DNA of 64,000 bases from Trichodesmium sp050015995 (GCF_050015995.1 NZ_JBNHEP010000107.1:62001-126000), one strand, 5' to 3'; shown: positions 40,821-51,059, counted from the first letter of the stretch. A program made the numbers and translations. The notes: a model not told the origin generated them from the letters alone.

Positions 40821-42746
40821 TTATTTAGTTGGTATTTTTTCAGAGTCAGTTTCTAGAACTACAGTAGGAATAGGTACTTCTTCAACTGCCGGATGTCTTT
40901 CCATAGTTAAACCTTTCTGCTGAGAACCAGATAATCGTTTTAGAAGTTTAGGTTTCGGGTCATGTAGCAAATAAATAATCTGGTCGCCTGGTTGCCAATT
41001 TTCAGTAGCAGGTAATACTTGAAGACTTCCTTGCCGTTCAATCAAAATTGGCATTAACTCCCCTGCTCGAATAAGTGCCTGAAGGTGAGTCTTTTGAAAC
41101 TCAAATCCTAATTTCTTCAGCACTGTTTCACCTAATTTCACCTCTTTGTCAGAGAGATATTGATTCCAACTTTTCAGATTTAATTCTGTACTAAATGCTT
41201 GTTGAACCTTATCTTTATTATTATTATGATTTTTCTGCTGGGGACTTTTCGGATAAACAGCTAATACCCTTGGCGGCTTAAACTCTTCTGCTGCTCTTTG
41301 AGCCAAAACTAAATTTACTTCCCCATTCTTAGTCATTGCTAAAAAAGTTCCTACTGATTCTAAACCAGCTTCTTCTAGCACATTAGTATCTAAGGCACTA
41401 CTTTTGTATGTTTGTAAACCTTCTGTTTCTGCCTGTTTACAAGCCTCCTCATCTGTATCAATAAGTACCACTGATTCACCTCTATCCTTAAATATTTTTC
41501 CAATTAATCGAGATAGAGGATTTGAACCGACTATAACAGCACCTTTAGCAGCACTAGAAGTAATTCCTAACATTTGAGCCACAAATCTTGCGGTCAGTCC
41601 TTGACTAAAAACCGTCATCATAATCGTCAAGAACACTAAAGCTTTAATAGAATCACCACCATTGATACCTTTCTGTGTTAACAATATGGCAAACAGGGAG
41701 GAAACTGAAGCGGAAACTATCCCTCTAGGAGCGACCCAACTCACAAACATCTTTTGTCGCCAATTAAGCTGACTATTCCAAGTGCAAAGTAATATATTAA
41801 GAGGCCGAACCAAGAACATCAAGGTTAAAACTGTAAATACACTTCCCCAACCTAGAGCAACTATACTTGCTAAAGATAGGTCTGCTGCTAGCAAGATAAA
41901 CAATACCGAAACAGCTAGCATTGTCAGTTGTCCTTTGAAGCGCTTGATTAACCGCAACTCTGGTATTTCAGCTGCCCCAACTACCATCCCTGCTACTACT
42001 GTGGTCATTAACCCTGATTCGCTACGAATTTGTTCTGCTAGGCCAAACATTCCCCAAAGAGCAGCTAAAACTACTAAATTTGCCAATTCTTCAGAGAGAA
42101 ACTTTGCTCTTTTCAGACTAAATCCAAGCAGCCAACCTCCTGCTGCACCAATGATACTGCCCATTCCTAAGCGTACAACTAGGTCTCTAAATAATCCTAC
42201 AGGGTCAGCACCTTCATTTAAAACTATATTAAGTACCAATACGGCTAGAATTGCTCCTACAGGATCGATGAGAACTCCTTCTCCCTCTAGCAAAGTAGCT
42301 ACTTTTCGGTCCACTGATACCTGTTTGAGCAATGGTCCTACTACTGTTGGCCCTGTAACTACTACTAGGGAGGCATAAAGAAATGCGATCGGCCAAGGAA
42401 ATTCTCCTAACCAATGAGCAGCCATACCTCCACCAATGAGTGTGACTAATGTACCTATGGTGACTAAGTTGCGGATACTGCCGGAAACTCTTCCTAATTC
42501 TCTTAGTTCTAAATTCAGGCCACCCTCAAACAGGATTAGAGCTACAAATAGAGAGACTACAACTTCCAGACCACTACCTAATAGATTTGGATGTACTAGG
42601 CCCAAACCATCTTTACCTACTAAAATACCAAACAGTAGCAAAAAGACTATTGCAGGTACTTTGAGATAGGCGGCCACAACTTGGGAACCTATGCCACTGG
42701 CTACTGTCAGGATAATCAGCAGAGTTATATTAAACGGTATTTCCAT
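40821..42746 (-). CDS. Cation:proton antiporter (CPA family) with TrkA-N/RCK domains
   Basis: This 641-residue membrane antiporter has about 12-13 helices (residues 1-390) followed by a cytoplasmic TrkA-N Rossmann domain (about 395-510, 'GAVIVGSNPLSRLIGKIF', 'VVLIDTDEEA') and a TrkA-C-like domain (about 540-615). The ion-site regions are visible as 'ASLVVVTGPTVVGPLL' and 'LEGEGVLIDPVGAI'. It exchanges Na+ or K+ for protons and is gated by nucleotide or ligand binding to the RCK part. The full length is normal. It is the second cation/proton antiporter system in the window after mrp, fitting a salt-exposed habitat. Confidence 0.9.
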   Translation of the reverse strand: MEIPFNITLLIILTVASGIGSQVVAAYLKVPAIVFLLLFGILVGKDGLGLVHPNLLGSGLEVVVSLFVALILFEGGLNLELRELGRVSGSIRNLVTIGTLVTLIGGGMAAHWLGEFPWPIAFLYASLVVVTGPTVVGPLLKQVSVDRKVATLLEGEGVLIDPVGAILAVLVLNIVLNEGADPVGLFRDLVVRLGMGSIIGAAGGWLLGFSLKRAKFLSEELANLVVLAALWGMFGLAEQIRSESGLMTTVVAGMVVGAAEIPELRLIKRFKGQLTMLAVSVLFILLAADLSLASIVALGWGSVFTVLTLMFLVRPLNILLCTWNSQLNWRQKMFVSWVAPRGIVSASVSSLFAILLTQKGINGGDSIKALVFLTIMMTVFSQGLTARFVAQMLGITSSAAKGAVIVGSNPLSRLIGKIFKDRGESVVLIDTDEEACKQAETEGLQTYKSSALDTNVLEEAGLESVGTFLAMTKNGEVNLVLAQRAAEEFKPPRVLAVYPKSPQQKNHNNNKDKVQQAFSTELNLKSWNQYLSDKEVKLGETVLKKLGFEFQKTHLQALIRAGELMPILIERQGSLQVLPATENWQPGDQIIYLLHDPKPKLLKRLSGSQQKGLTMERHPAVEEVPIPTVVLETDSEKIPTK

Positions 42747-43547
42747 AAGCGTTTTTTCCCAGGCTTACCAGCTTTTTTTCTAAGGGATCAGATTTTGCCT
42801 CTGAAATTTTCTCTTTTAATTTTTGCTGGTTAGTTTGACTAGATTTTTTATAATTTAGGGATAAAGTTATTATTTTTTTTTTGTGATTAGTTCTTTATTT
42901 AAAACCAGGTTTTTTACATGAATTATTTACATAAAACAATTTAACTACCAAGGTTTTTACTTTTTCATTCGTTTGTTTTCTTGCCTAATTTATTTTTGTA
43001 TATATTGGCTAATTTTTGTCCATCATTCTCCCAAAAATATATAAATCTCTTTTGTATTATAACTACTATTAAGCAAAGTGCAACTATGCCTAATTTTTCA
43101 CTGTTGCAGAAATAGGAATAATCTCTACATATGATACCAATTTGATAAAATAATGTTACAAAATAGTGTTGATAGGGAACACCTGATATGGATATGTAGC
43201 GCAAATATTTATCCAAATGTTATAATATCAACAAAAAAAAGAATGTTACAAGTAATTTGAGTGATTGAAAGACTTTACACAAGATGTCTCTTTGACTAAT
43301 TAAGTACCTAAAAATAATTAATTGCACAGTTCTATTCCCTGTAATACCTATATGATGAGGGTTTTAGTATTCCCAAAATTGCAATTAATTTTGTGTACCA
43401 ACTTAATAAAGAGAGCCTGACTCTAAGCATTTCTTAGAGTCTATTCATCCTGCCCCCTGACTCCTGTAAGTCGCCAAGGAGACGGCTCCCCTACCTGACC
43501 TCTGACTAGCTCCAGCCATCTCTAAAATTTACCGAGAATTTGGTAAT
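42747..43547. other. 0.8-kb gene-free region
   Basis: AT-rich with no believable gene; the 83-residue minus-strand frame at 42965-43216 has no coding signature. The right part (about 43240-43500) is a dispersed repeat shared with 57385-57560. Confidence 0.65.
43240..43500 (+). repeat. Diverged repeat shared with 57385-57560
   Basis: AAAAGAATGTTACAAGTAAT, GTGATTGAAAGACTTTACAC, AGATGTCTCTTTGA and near the end AGTCGCCAAGGAGACGGCTC and CCCTACCTGAC. The second copy has the same blocks in the same order with many substitutions. Confidence 0.65.
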
Positions 43548-44501
43548 TTACTCGTTAGTAATTTTCTCCATTTTATTTCCAGATAACCGCCGATTTATAG
43601 AAGAAATTGCCCTCACAGGTATATCGGCAAATTGAGCTAAAATCAAATTCCAGAGATAGCCATATTGGGGATTATTTTTCAGTAACAAAAGTTCGGCAAA
43701 TACATAAAATCTTTTAGTTCTTTTATATTCAGGAGGATTATCTTCTATTCTAATTTGTTCTGGTTTAGGAAGTATATGACCAATGATTTTTTCTTGTTCA
43801 TAATACTTAGCTTGAATAGAAAGTCCAAGTAATCTATCCAAACACCAGAAAGGAAAATATTTGAACGGTCCAGACAAAATCATAGCATCTCTAATATCTG
43901 CCAAAGTTGCTTGTACTATTTCATTTTTCCATACCTTTTTATCAAAGTTTTCTGTATGACGTCCATGATGGTCTTTTCTTCCCCTCAACATACAAAACGG
44001 ATCGAATTTATTATGCAAGGGAGCTATGGGTATTTCCACCATATAATTTGGTTTTCCCTGTAATTTTTGATCTCCCGTACTTACACCACAAGTCTTCATA
44101 TCATCAATATTAGATACTGTCTCCCAAGGAGATTTTAATCCTGCTTCATCACCATATGTTACATCTTTTCTATTAAGTCTTAAAACCCAACTATCAGGGA
44201 ATTTTGTAAAATATTGTTTGGTTATTTCTGCAATATCTGGATGGAGCAGTTCATCACAATTTACTGTTAAAATATATTCTCCTGAAGCATTCATTAGTCC
44301 AGTCATTCTTTGAATTATTTCTCCACGAAATGAGCTATTGATTTGCTGCATTCGGGAGTCACTAATTGGGAGTTTTTTCATTCCTGGAGGATGAACTAAT
44401 ATTAATTCTACATCTCCGTTAATTTTTAACAGAGATTCGATCCAATATTCGGGAAGTCCTTCTCTTGTAGGAACTACAATTGATAATATTGTTTGGGTCA
44501 T
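43548..44501 (-). CDS. Glycosyltransferase family 2-like protein
   Basis: A 317-residue protein with the GT-A fold start 'LSIVVPTREGLPEYWIESLL' and a central 'NASGEYILTVNCDELLHPD', the usual position of the metal-binding acidic cluster. The second half (LRLNRKDVTYGDE, FKYFPFWCLDRLLG) is distinctive, resembling GT2 proteins of cyanobacterial polysaccharide or glycolipid clusters, but no pathway genes surround it. The donor and acceptor are unknown. The start is ATG 44501. Confidence 0.7.
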   Translation of the reverse strand: MTQTILSIVVPTREGLPEYWIESLLKINGDVELILVHPPGMKKLPISDSRMQQINSSFRGEIIQRMTGLMNASGEYILTVNCDELLHPDIAEITKQYFTKFPDSWVLRLNRKDVTYGDEAGLKSPWETVSNIDDMKTCGVSTGDQKLQGKPNYMVEIPIAPLHNKFDPFCMLRGRKDHHGRHTENFDKKVWKNEIVQATLADIRDAMILSGPFKYFPFWCLDRLLGLSIQAKYYEQEKIIGHILPKPEQIRIEDNPPEYKRTKRFYVFAELLLLKNNPQYGYLWNLILAQFADIPVRAISSINRRLSGNKMEKITNE

Positions 44502-44502
44502 T

Positions 44503-44595
44503 TTAGTTATCAGTTATTAGTACCTCCGCAATATCGGAGGCAAGAAAATCCGAAATTTCCTTATTTTATATCCCTTGAAAAGGGAGGTTATTCAC
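44503..44595 (+). repeat. R2 dispersed repeat
   Basis: CAGTTATTAGTACCTCC, CAATATCGGAGGCAAGAAAA, then TATCCCTTGAAAAGGGAGG. It sits directly upstream of the glycosyltransferase start on the other strand, so it may influence its transcription. Confidence 0.7.
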
Positions 44596-44921
44596 CTTAT
44601 TTCTTAGTCATACTTATGTATATATGAGCTAAGAGCTTTAAGTGCATTTTAGCAAGTCTGTGGAGCGTAAGTCAATAATTTAATTTTTGAGTAGTGTTAC
44701 TTATATTTTTTAGTAGGGAATAAATGGGATTTGATATAAATTTTCTTCAAAGTCTTTCTAACCATTTTTGGAATGCTAAATCAACTAGAGTTTAGTTGGG
44801 AAAAAACTGGTTTAGCTACTAGGGAGGTGATTCAGAATTATATCTAGTATCCTCATTAATTGTGTTTTTTTAAAAATTTTAATTATAGCCTAATTTCGTT
44901 TTTTCGATTGCTTAATTATCC
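44596..44921. other. Gene-free spacer
   Basis: AT-rich, no repeat or frame recognised. Confidence 0.6.
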
Positions 44922-46041
44922 TTATGGACAAGTTCCTTGTATCCCTTGACAAAGCTGCTTTTCTGTAATTATCCCATCTTCAATCAAAATTTTAATATTA
45001 TCTTTAGTGACAGATTTAGGTTCCAATAAAAGGGAGGAAATTCTTTTTCCTTTGCTTGTTTCTGTATCTCTAGAATTATTACTCAAATCTTGGGTATCTT
45101 TACCATTTCCTTTGCTTGTTTCTATATCTATATACTTATTAATCAAATCTTGGGTATTTTCACCATTACTCAAAGCCACAACTAGCTCGACAGTTTTTTC
45201 GGCAAGAAGTTTAGTTGGTTTATACATTGTTATTCCTTGTTATTCCTTGATAATCCTTGACAATATTTCTTGCACTTTGGGCACTTCCATCTTGTCCTGT
45301 TATCAGTATTTTACCTATTTTCTCCCCTAAAACTCCAATTATTTTATTTGCCATTCCATTGTTAGCAACAAGAATAATTTGGATATCATCTTGATACTTA
45401 TTCAATAACTCCTGAACTTTTTGTGCTGCTTTTTCAGCATCCCAATTATCTATAAAATATTCAGTATCGCCTGAACCACTAGGAAACATCAAGTTTAATT
45501 TTTGATTCTTAAAAAAAGTCTCTAATCTGAGAAACCAACCTTTTTCTATTGCTTTAGTATTTGGATCTTTAATGTCACCATTAATCATTACTAAATTTGC
45601 TCTAGGGTTTAATTTATATATACCTGTTTGTCCTTTATTTAACTCATCGATAGCATACTTTGCTTGTAATTCGCCTACTTTTTGACTATCAAAAGAGATG
45701 TAAAAACGTAAGTCATTATCTTTAATCAAGCGGTCATAAGCAATTACTGGTACTCCCTCATTTTTAGCTTTTTTGACTATATTAATACCTTCTTGACCGT
45801 CTACAGGAACAACAATCAAAATACAACTTCCCCCTTTGAGAGCTAAGTCTGCTTGTTTTTCTTGTAAACCTTTTTTGCTATTAGCATTAAAATAACGAAT
45901 AGTAGCACCTGGTATATTTTCAATAATTTCTTTTTCTAAGAAATGGCGATCGTTTTGTTCCCAACGTGCTGCTTCTGCTCCGCCACAAAATTTTAAAATG
46001 AATACAATTGGATTTCGAGTGCTTTGTGTTTTTCGTAGCTC
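44922..46041 (-). pseudogene. XylF-like sugar-binding protein gene with frameshift and lost signal peptide
   Basis: The coding sequence is of a periplasmic sugar-binding protein of the xylose/ribose type (FCGGAEAARWEQNDRHFLEK, VVPVDGQEGINIVKKAKN, VIAYDRLIKDNDLRFYISFD, ILVANNGMANKIIGVLGEK, ITGQDG). Near 45228-45247 the 10-mer AAGGAATAAC is duplicated in tandem, which shifts the frame and stops translation after TRNNNV. Removing one copy restores ...DYQGITMYKPTKLLAEKTVE. The 5' end runs open only to 46041 with no ATG and no signal peptide, so it is truncated there too. It sits downstream of mglC on the same strand and was probably an alternative binding protein for that transporter. Confidence 0.82.
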
Positions 46042-46138
46042 TTAAACTTGAATTTTAAGCAATTATTTCTCGTATAATTATCGTTATAAAGCTACGATAA
46101 ATAAAATACAGTGGATTTGATTTTACTGAGGTATAACT

Positions 46139-46190
46139 GTGGCGGGCAATATGCCCGTTCTACAAAAGTTTTATTATTAAAATTTGTACT
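46139..46190 (+). repeat. R3 core hairpin (GGCGGGCAATATGCCCG)
   Basis: GTGGCGGGCAATATGCCCGTTCTACAAAAG is cut here to its core: GGGCAATATGCCC, a strong hairpin. Related cores occur in R3 at 21060 and 62880. Confidence 0.7.
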
Positions 46191-46274
46191 TCATGTACTT
46201 GAAATAGGCTTAATTTTCGGGAGGTAAATTTATGAGTTATTGGTTTTTTGTTACCATCTAATTTTTAATAAAAG

Positions 46275-47288
46275 TCAACTTTTTCTCACATATTTTCTAA
46301 TGTCAATTGCCACTGCACTAACAATAATTAATCCCTTAACAATATATTGTAAATAAGTACCTAACCCAATAAATGTCAGACCATATTCAATAACTTTGAA
46401 AATCAAGACACCTGTCACAACTCCTGATACACTACCAATACCTCCCGAAGTAGAAACTCCTCCCATTACACAAGCAGCTATCGCATCTAATTCATACATA
46501 TTACCAGTATTATTAGTGGCACTACCAACACGACCTGCTTCTAATACTCCAGCAAATCCGTATAATAAACCTGCCAAAGTATAAACAATTAATAGATACT
46601 TAATAACACTAACACCAGAAACAGTTGCTGCTTCAATATTTCCTCCTATAGCATACATATTTCTGCCCAAAAGAGTTTTATTCCATAAAACCCAAGTAAT
46701 TCCGATTACTATAGCTGCATAGATAATTAAATATGGAATTTCAAATGAACCTAAAATCAAATCACCTTGAACAAAAGTAGTAAAATTTTCAGATAATCTA
46801 CCAACTGGTTGTGCCCCTAAAGGAGGACGATCAACATAAATTGAATTTAATCCATAAATTATAATCATTGTTCCTAATGTAGCAATAAAAGGAGGCACTT
46901 TAAAGATAGCTACAATCACTCCATTAACTAATCCAAAACAAGCACAAATTACCATAGTAAATAACATCGGAATTATTAGAGGTAATTCCACTAAATTTGG
47001 GTACATACGGTCAGGATAATCCGTTGCTTGTAATAATGAAGCTGAGAAAACTGCTCCCAATCCTACTATACGTCCTGCGGATAAATCAGTACCTTGAGTA
47101 ATTAAGATTCCCCCAACACCCAAAGCGATAATAATTCGAGTCGAAGCTTGAGCTAAAATCAGACGAAAATTATTAACTGTTAAAAAATCAGGTGAAATGA
47201 CAGTTATGACAATTAATAATAGGATTAAAACTAGATAGATGGCATTATTCATTACCCAGTTTGTAATTTGTTTTTTTTTCACAGCCAA
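46275..47288 (-). CDS. mglC: Galactose/methyl-galactoside-type sugar ABC permease
   Basis: This 337-residue inner-membrane permease of the RbsC/MglC/XylH family has about nine helices. Typical segments are 'GVGGILITQGTDLSAGRIVG', 'ATLGTMIIIYGLNSIYVDRP' and 'AIGGNIEAATVSGV', the last being the conserved cytoplasmic loop that contacts the ATPase. It follows mglA by 49 bases on the same strand. It forms the channel of a high-affinity sugar importer with MglA and MglB. Confidence 0.92.
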   Translation of the reverse strand: MAVKKKQITNWVMNNAIYLVLILLLIVITVISPDFLTVNNFRLILAQASTRIIIALGVGGILITQGTDLSAGRIVGLGAVFSASLLQATDYPDRMYPNLVELPLIIPMLFTMVICACFGLVNGVIVAIFKVPPFIATLGTMIIIYGLNSIYVDRPPLGAQPVGRLSENFTTFVQGDLILGSFEIPYLIIYAAIVIGITWVLWNKTLLGRNMYAIGGNIEAATVSGVSVIKYLLIVYTLAGLLYGFAGVLEAGRVGSATNNTGNMYELDAIAACVMGGVSTSGGIGSVSGVVTGVLIFKVIEYGLTFIGLGTYLQYIVKGLIIVSAVAIDIRKYVRKS

Positions 47289-47337
47289 ATCTCTCTTAAT
47301 TTCAGTTTATTATATTCCCTATTACCAGAGCAAAGTG

Positions 47338-48852
47338 CTATAAATACAACCCAGATAAACGTATAATTTCCTCTTGAGTCGTATTTTTTGCTTCCATTAT
47401 ATCTGCAACTCTACCATTGCTCATAACTAAAATTCTGTCAGTAACTCCCAATAATTCTGGCATTTCTGAAGATACCATAATAATTCCCATACCTTCATTA
47501 GCCAAATCATTCATTAATTTATATATTTCATATTTAGCACCCACATCAATCCCTCTTGTTGGCTCATCCAACATCAAAATTTTTAGTTTAGTTAATAACC
47601 AACGTCCAATTATTACTTTTTGTTGATTTCCTCCAGATAATTTCCCAATTAAAGTTTTTTGTGAAGGTGTTTTTACTTCCATTGAATCAATAATGTCTTG
47701 AGTGTGTTGTCGAATTTTTTTTTCCGATAGTAAACCATACCTATTCACATAAGAATTGATGTTAGCAATTGTGGCATTAAAGCTTACTGATAAGCTATCA
47801 AAAATACCCGTGCTTCTTCTCTCTTCAGTTACTAAAGCAAATCCCTGAGAAATTGCTTTATGAGTTGTAGAATTATCAATTATTTGACCATCTAAAATTA
47901 TTTCTCCTGAACTTAATTTTCTGATACCAAATATTCCTTCAAGAATATCTGTTCTTTTTGCTCCTACCAGTCCAGCTATTCCCAAAATTTCCCCTGCTCT
48001 TAATTCAAAGTTAATATCCTTAATTGAAGGTTGAGTATAAGCAGTTAAATTTTTTACTTCTAAAATAACCCTACCTAGTTGACCAGATCTATGAGGAAAT
48101 AAATTAGATAATTTTCTATTAACCATCATCTCTATAATTTCATCTTTAGTTAAATTTTGAGATGGTTTAGTTGCAATACAAAAACCATCTCTCATAATAG
48201 TAATTTCATCAGAAATCTCTAAAACTTCCTCAATTTTATGAGAGATATAAATAACTCCTACATTTTGAGTCTTTAATTGATTAATAATTGCAAATAAATC
48301 GTTTACTTCTCTTACGGTCAAAGATGAAGTCGGTTCATCCATTACAATAATTTTAGAATTAGAGGAAACTGCTTTAGCAATTTCTACCAGTTGCATTTCT
48401 GATATACTCAAAGAACTAACACTTCGTTTAGGAGCAAGTTCTATATTGAGCTTTTCAAAAAGACTTTGAGTATCTTTAAGACACTTTCTTGTGTCAATAA
48501 ATATTCCCTTTATAGGATATCTTCCTAGCCATATATTATCCATAATATTCATTTGCCTGACTTGATTAAGCTCTTGGTGAACCATTGAAACACCATGCTT
48601 TAATGCTTGTTGAGGACTGAAAAAATTTACCCTCTTTCCAGACAAATAAATTTCACCTGCATCCAACTTATAAATACCAAACAAACATTTCATTAAAGTT
48701 GATTTTCCAGCGCCATTCTCACCAACTAATGAGTGTACGGTACCAGGTCTAACTTTTAATGTAGCTTGAAATAATGCTTGTACCCCAGAAAAAGTTTTAG
48801 AGATATTAATCATTTCTAGAAGATAACTAGGCTCTAATTTTTCTCCAACCAT
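47338..48852 (-). CDS. mglA: Sugar ABC transporter ATP-binding protein (two ATPase domains)
   Basis: This 504-residue protein has two fused ABC ATPase halves. The first has Walker A 'GENGAGKSTLMKCLFG', a degenerate signature 'LSISEMQLVEIAKA' and Walker B 'IIVMDEPTSSL'. The second has a degenerate Walker A (GLVGAKRTDILEGIFG), signature 'LSGGNQQKVIIGRWL' and Walker B 'ILMLDEPTRGIDVG'. One degenerate site is normal for this MglA/RbsA/XylG family. It powers the MglC channel. Length and order (B-A-C) fit an mgl operon. Confidence 0.93.
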   Translation of the reverse strand: MVGEKLEPSYLLEMINISKTFSGVQALFQATLKVRPGTVHSLVGENGAGKSTLMKCLFGIYKLDAGEIYLSGKRVNFFSPQQALKHGVSMVHQELNQVRQMNIMDNIWLGRYPIKGIFIDTRKCLKDTQSLFEKLNIELAPKRSVSSLSISEMQLVEIAKAVSSNSKIIVMDEPTSSLTVREVNDLFAIINQLKTQNVGVIYISHKIEEVLEISDEITIMRDGFCIATKPSQNLTKDEIIEMMVNRKLSNLFPHRSGQLGRVILEVKNLTAYTQPSIKDINFELRAGEILGIAGLVGAKRTDILEGIFGIRKLSSGEIILDGQIIDNSTTHKAISQGFALVTEERRSTGIFDSLSVSFNATIANINSYVNRYGLLSEKKIRQHTQDIIDSMEVKTPSQKTLIGKLSGGNQQKVIIGRWLLTKLKILMLDEPTRGIDVGAKYEIYKLMNDLANEGMGIIMVSSEMPELLGVTDRILVMSNGRVADIMEAKNTTQEEIIRLSGLYL

Positions 48853-49001
48853 ACTATTATTTATTCTAATATTAATGCTAATATTTTTGGATTTTTATCC
48901 TTTAGTTTGAGGGTAAGTATTCAGGTGTAGGGGTTGACAAAATTATCCCAATTACTCAGATATAGGAATTAGAGATAATTCGTGAGGACGAGACTGTATT
49001 G

Positions 49002-49092
49002 CTAAAGAAAGCGATATAGCTGTCGCTAGGCTCCGCCAACGCCTGAAGAAATCAAGAGCCGAGCGACCCTAAGCGCGACAAGACTGTATTAC
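49002..49092. repeat. GC-rich palindromic insert between mglB and mglA
   Basis: GAGACTGTATTGCTAAAG and AAGACTGTATTACAGCAG flank a GC-rich stretch (CTGTCGCTAGGCTCCGCCAA, GCCGAGCGACCCTAAGCGC) with partial self-complementarity (GTCGC...GCGAC). The GACTGTATT repeats at both ends may be a target duplication. Confidence 0.6.
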
Positions 49093-49101
49093 AGCAGAAG
49101 T

Positions 49102-50130
49102 CTAATTATAAGCTTCTTCTGCTACATTCAAATTATCTTTTGTTATCAAAATATAAGGAACTCGCACTGCTTTATTAGCATCTAACTTCCATTTAGTACC
49201 CTCTAAAACATCTTTACCTAAAGCAGTATTGAAAGCTAAATCAAATGTAGCCTTGCCGTGATTCTTAGCATCATTTAAAACAGTGCCAATTATTTTTCCT
49301 TCTCGAATTTTTATTAAAACTTCAGGTATAGCATCAACCCCGACTATTGGAACTACTTTGTTATCTTTAAAATATCCAGCTTTTTCTAAAGATGATAAAG
49401 CTCCTAAAGCCATAGCATCATTATTAGCAATTACAAACTCAATTTTATTACCATACTTGGATATCCAAACATCCATTTTATCAGCAGCCTTTGTAGCATC
49501 CCACATAGCTGTATCAATTGCTAGTTCTTCTACCCCAATACCTGCGTTTTTCACTTCATCAATAACATATTTAGTTCGTGCTTCCGCATCTGGATGTCCG
49601 GGTTCACCTTTTAATAAAACGTATTGAATTTTTCCATCTTTATTTCTATCCCATTGTTCTTTATTTTTATTCCATGAATCAGTAACTATTTTACCTTGCA
49701 TAATTCCAGATTCTTTAGAATCAGTGCCTACATACCAGCTCTTTTCATAACTATTTAAAACTTCTGATTCTGGCTCTTTATTAAAGAAAATCACAGGTAA
49801 ATTTGCTTTTCTAGCTTTTGCTATTACTGTTGTCGCTGACTTAGGATCGACTAAGTTAATTGCTAAAGCTTTGACTCCCTTGGCAATCATGGTATCAACT
49901 TGCTCAAGTTGCTTGGCTTGATTGTTTTGTGAATCATTCATAAATAATGTTGCTTTAGCATTAGCACTTGACTCAATATAGCGACGTACATAAGACATAA
50001 AGTTATCATCATATTTGTAAATAGTCACGCCTATCTTAGTCAAGTCTTCCTTGTTGTTACTTGATGTTTCTCTACAACCTGTAAATAATAAAGATATTAG
50101 AATTGAAACTATTAATAAACTCTTTCTCAT
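49102..50130 (-). CDS. mglB: Galactose/glucose-type periplasmic binding lipoprotein
   Basis: This 342-residue binding protein has a lipoprotein signal (KSLLIVSILISLLFTGC, Cys at the lipobox) and a type I periplasmic binding fold similar to MglB: 'KIGVTIYKYDDNFMSYVRR', 'VKALAINLVDPKSATTVI', 'PVIFFNKEPESEVLNSYEKS', 'WYVGTDSKESGIMQG', 'IEFVIANNDAMALGAL', 'VVPIVGVDAIPEVLIKI'. The Asn/Asp/Trp-rich pattern fits a hexose ligand. I start at ATG 50130, with TAGGAG eight bases upstream, rather than the GTG just before it. It leads the operon to mglA and mglC. Confidence 0.92.
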   Translation of the reverse strand: MRKSLLIVSILISLLFTGCRETSSNNKEDLTKIGVTIYKYDDNFMSYVRRYIESSANAKATLFMNDSQNNQAKQLEQVDTMIAKGVKALAINLVDPKSATTVIAKARKANLPVIFFNKEPESEVLNSYEKSWYVGTDSKESGIMQGKIVTDSWNKNKEQWDRNKDGKIQYVLLKGEPGHPDAEARTKYVIDEVKNAGIGVEELAIDTAMWDATKAADKMDVWISKYGNKIEFVIANNDAMALGALSSLEKAGYFKDNKVVPIVGVDAIPEVLIKIREGKIIGTVLNDAKNHGKATFDLAFNTALGKDVLEGTKWKLDANKAVRVPYILITKDNLNVAEEAYN

Positions 50131-50133
50131 CAC

Positions 50134-50729
50134 AAAAACTCCTAAATTGTAACCATTATTAGCCTCAATTTATGATCCAGATTTAAAAATTGAAACTATT
50201 AATAATAATAAACTATTTTAATACTCATAAATTCCTATGCTTAAGTTTGACCAGAACCTAAAAAAAGGCCAATCTACTAATCAGATAATTCAAAAGTCTG
50301 TATTAAATCCGGAGGTGCTATTCTCTTTGTTGAGAGTAAGAATAACTTAATATTATTGACGAAGACTGAAAATTATGGTAAAAACACCATCATTCAAACA
50401 TACCTCTCGTACTTAAAAATATAGTATAAAGTGCAAGTAGTCATTAGGGAATGATTCTAGCTAATTATCTGGCTCCATTGAGTATTTATGCTTAATATTT
50501 GACTGAGAATTTGACTCAAAAGAAATGTCAATGAAGGTGATTTATAATGTTCATAAAGAAAATCTTCTAATATTTCCTCACTAGAAAATTCCCATCTAGA
50601 ACCAGTCTTTTTTAAAGATGCGTTACTCAACATAATTAACAATTAATAATTTTGATATCGGCGATAGCTTTTTGCTTACCATTAAGTTCAATGCAACTTC
50701 TCACTTTAAAATATGAGTTCTGGTATCGC
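50134..50729. other. Region with a gene fragment, otherwise empty
   Basis: Apart from the 61-codon fragment at 50457-50642, I see AT-rich DNA only. The mgl promoter should lie at about 50134-50450 (minus strand). Confidence 0.55.
50457..50642 (-). pseudogene. Possible N-terminal fragment of a NucS/DUF91-like nuclease gene
   Basis: A 61-codon frame begins MLIMLSNASLKKTGSRWEFS and continues SEEILEDFLYEHYKSP. The 'ALKKTGSxWEFxSEexLEdF' pattern is, to my memory, the start of cyanobacterial endonuclease-like proteins of about 200 residues. The remainder here (LSQILSQILS) is low-complexity and the expected nuclease core is missing. Low certainty. Confidence 0.3.
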
Positions 50730-51059
50730 TTATTCCACTGCAAATTCAGTAAATTGACGCAAATAGGGAGCTTTAAAAGCTAAAACAATATCTTTTTTAG
50801 GAACTCCAGCAGCTACTAACTCATTTGCTATTCCTATTTCAGTTCTATCCCTCTGAATCAAAATTTTATCCTCTTTTATATCAACATGAATAACACAGCC
50901 ATAAACTCGTTTTTGCTCTTTCCATCCTAAATTAATTACTTGATAATGCTCCCGTTTTGTGTCAAAAATTAATTGTACTTCTGTGTCTTTATCTAAGTCA
51001 TTACCTGAGTGTTTGGTCAAAATAGTTTGAACTAATTCTTGATAATTTATTCTTTCCAT
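50730..51059 (-). CDS. xisI: XisI family protein (second pair)
   Basis: This 109-residue XisI protein (MERINYQELVQTIL, FDTKREHYQVINLGW, ending FAVE) overlaps xisH by 13 bases as in the first pair. It is clearly diverged from the copy at 4905 (roughly half the residues differ), so the two pairs are old paralogues rather than a fresh duplication. Confidence 0.9.
   Translation of the reverse strand: MERINYQELVQTILTKHSGNDLDKDTEVQLIFDTKREHYQVINLGWKEQKRVYGCVIHVDIKEDKILIQRDRTEIGIANELVAAGVPKKDIVLAFKAPYLRQFTEFAVE

Noticed and set aside
42965..43216. 83-residue minus-strand frame
   Set aside because: Composition is Tyr/Ile/Lys-rich as expected from AT-rich DNA, with no family resemblance and no ribosome binding site.
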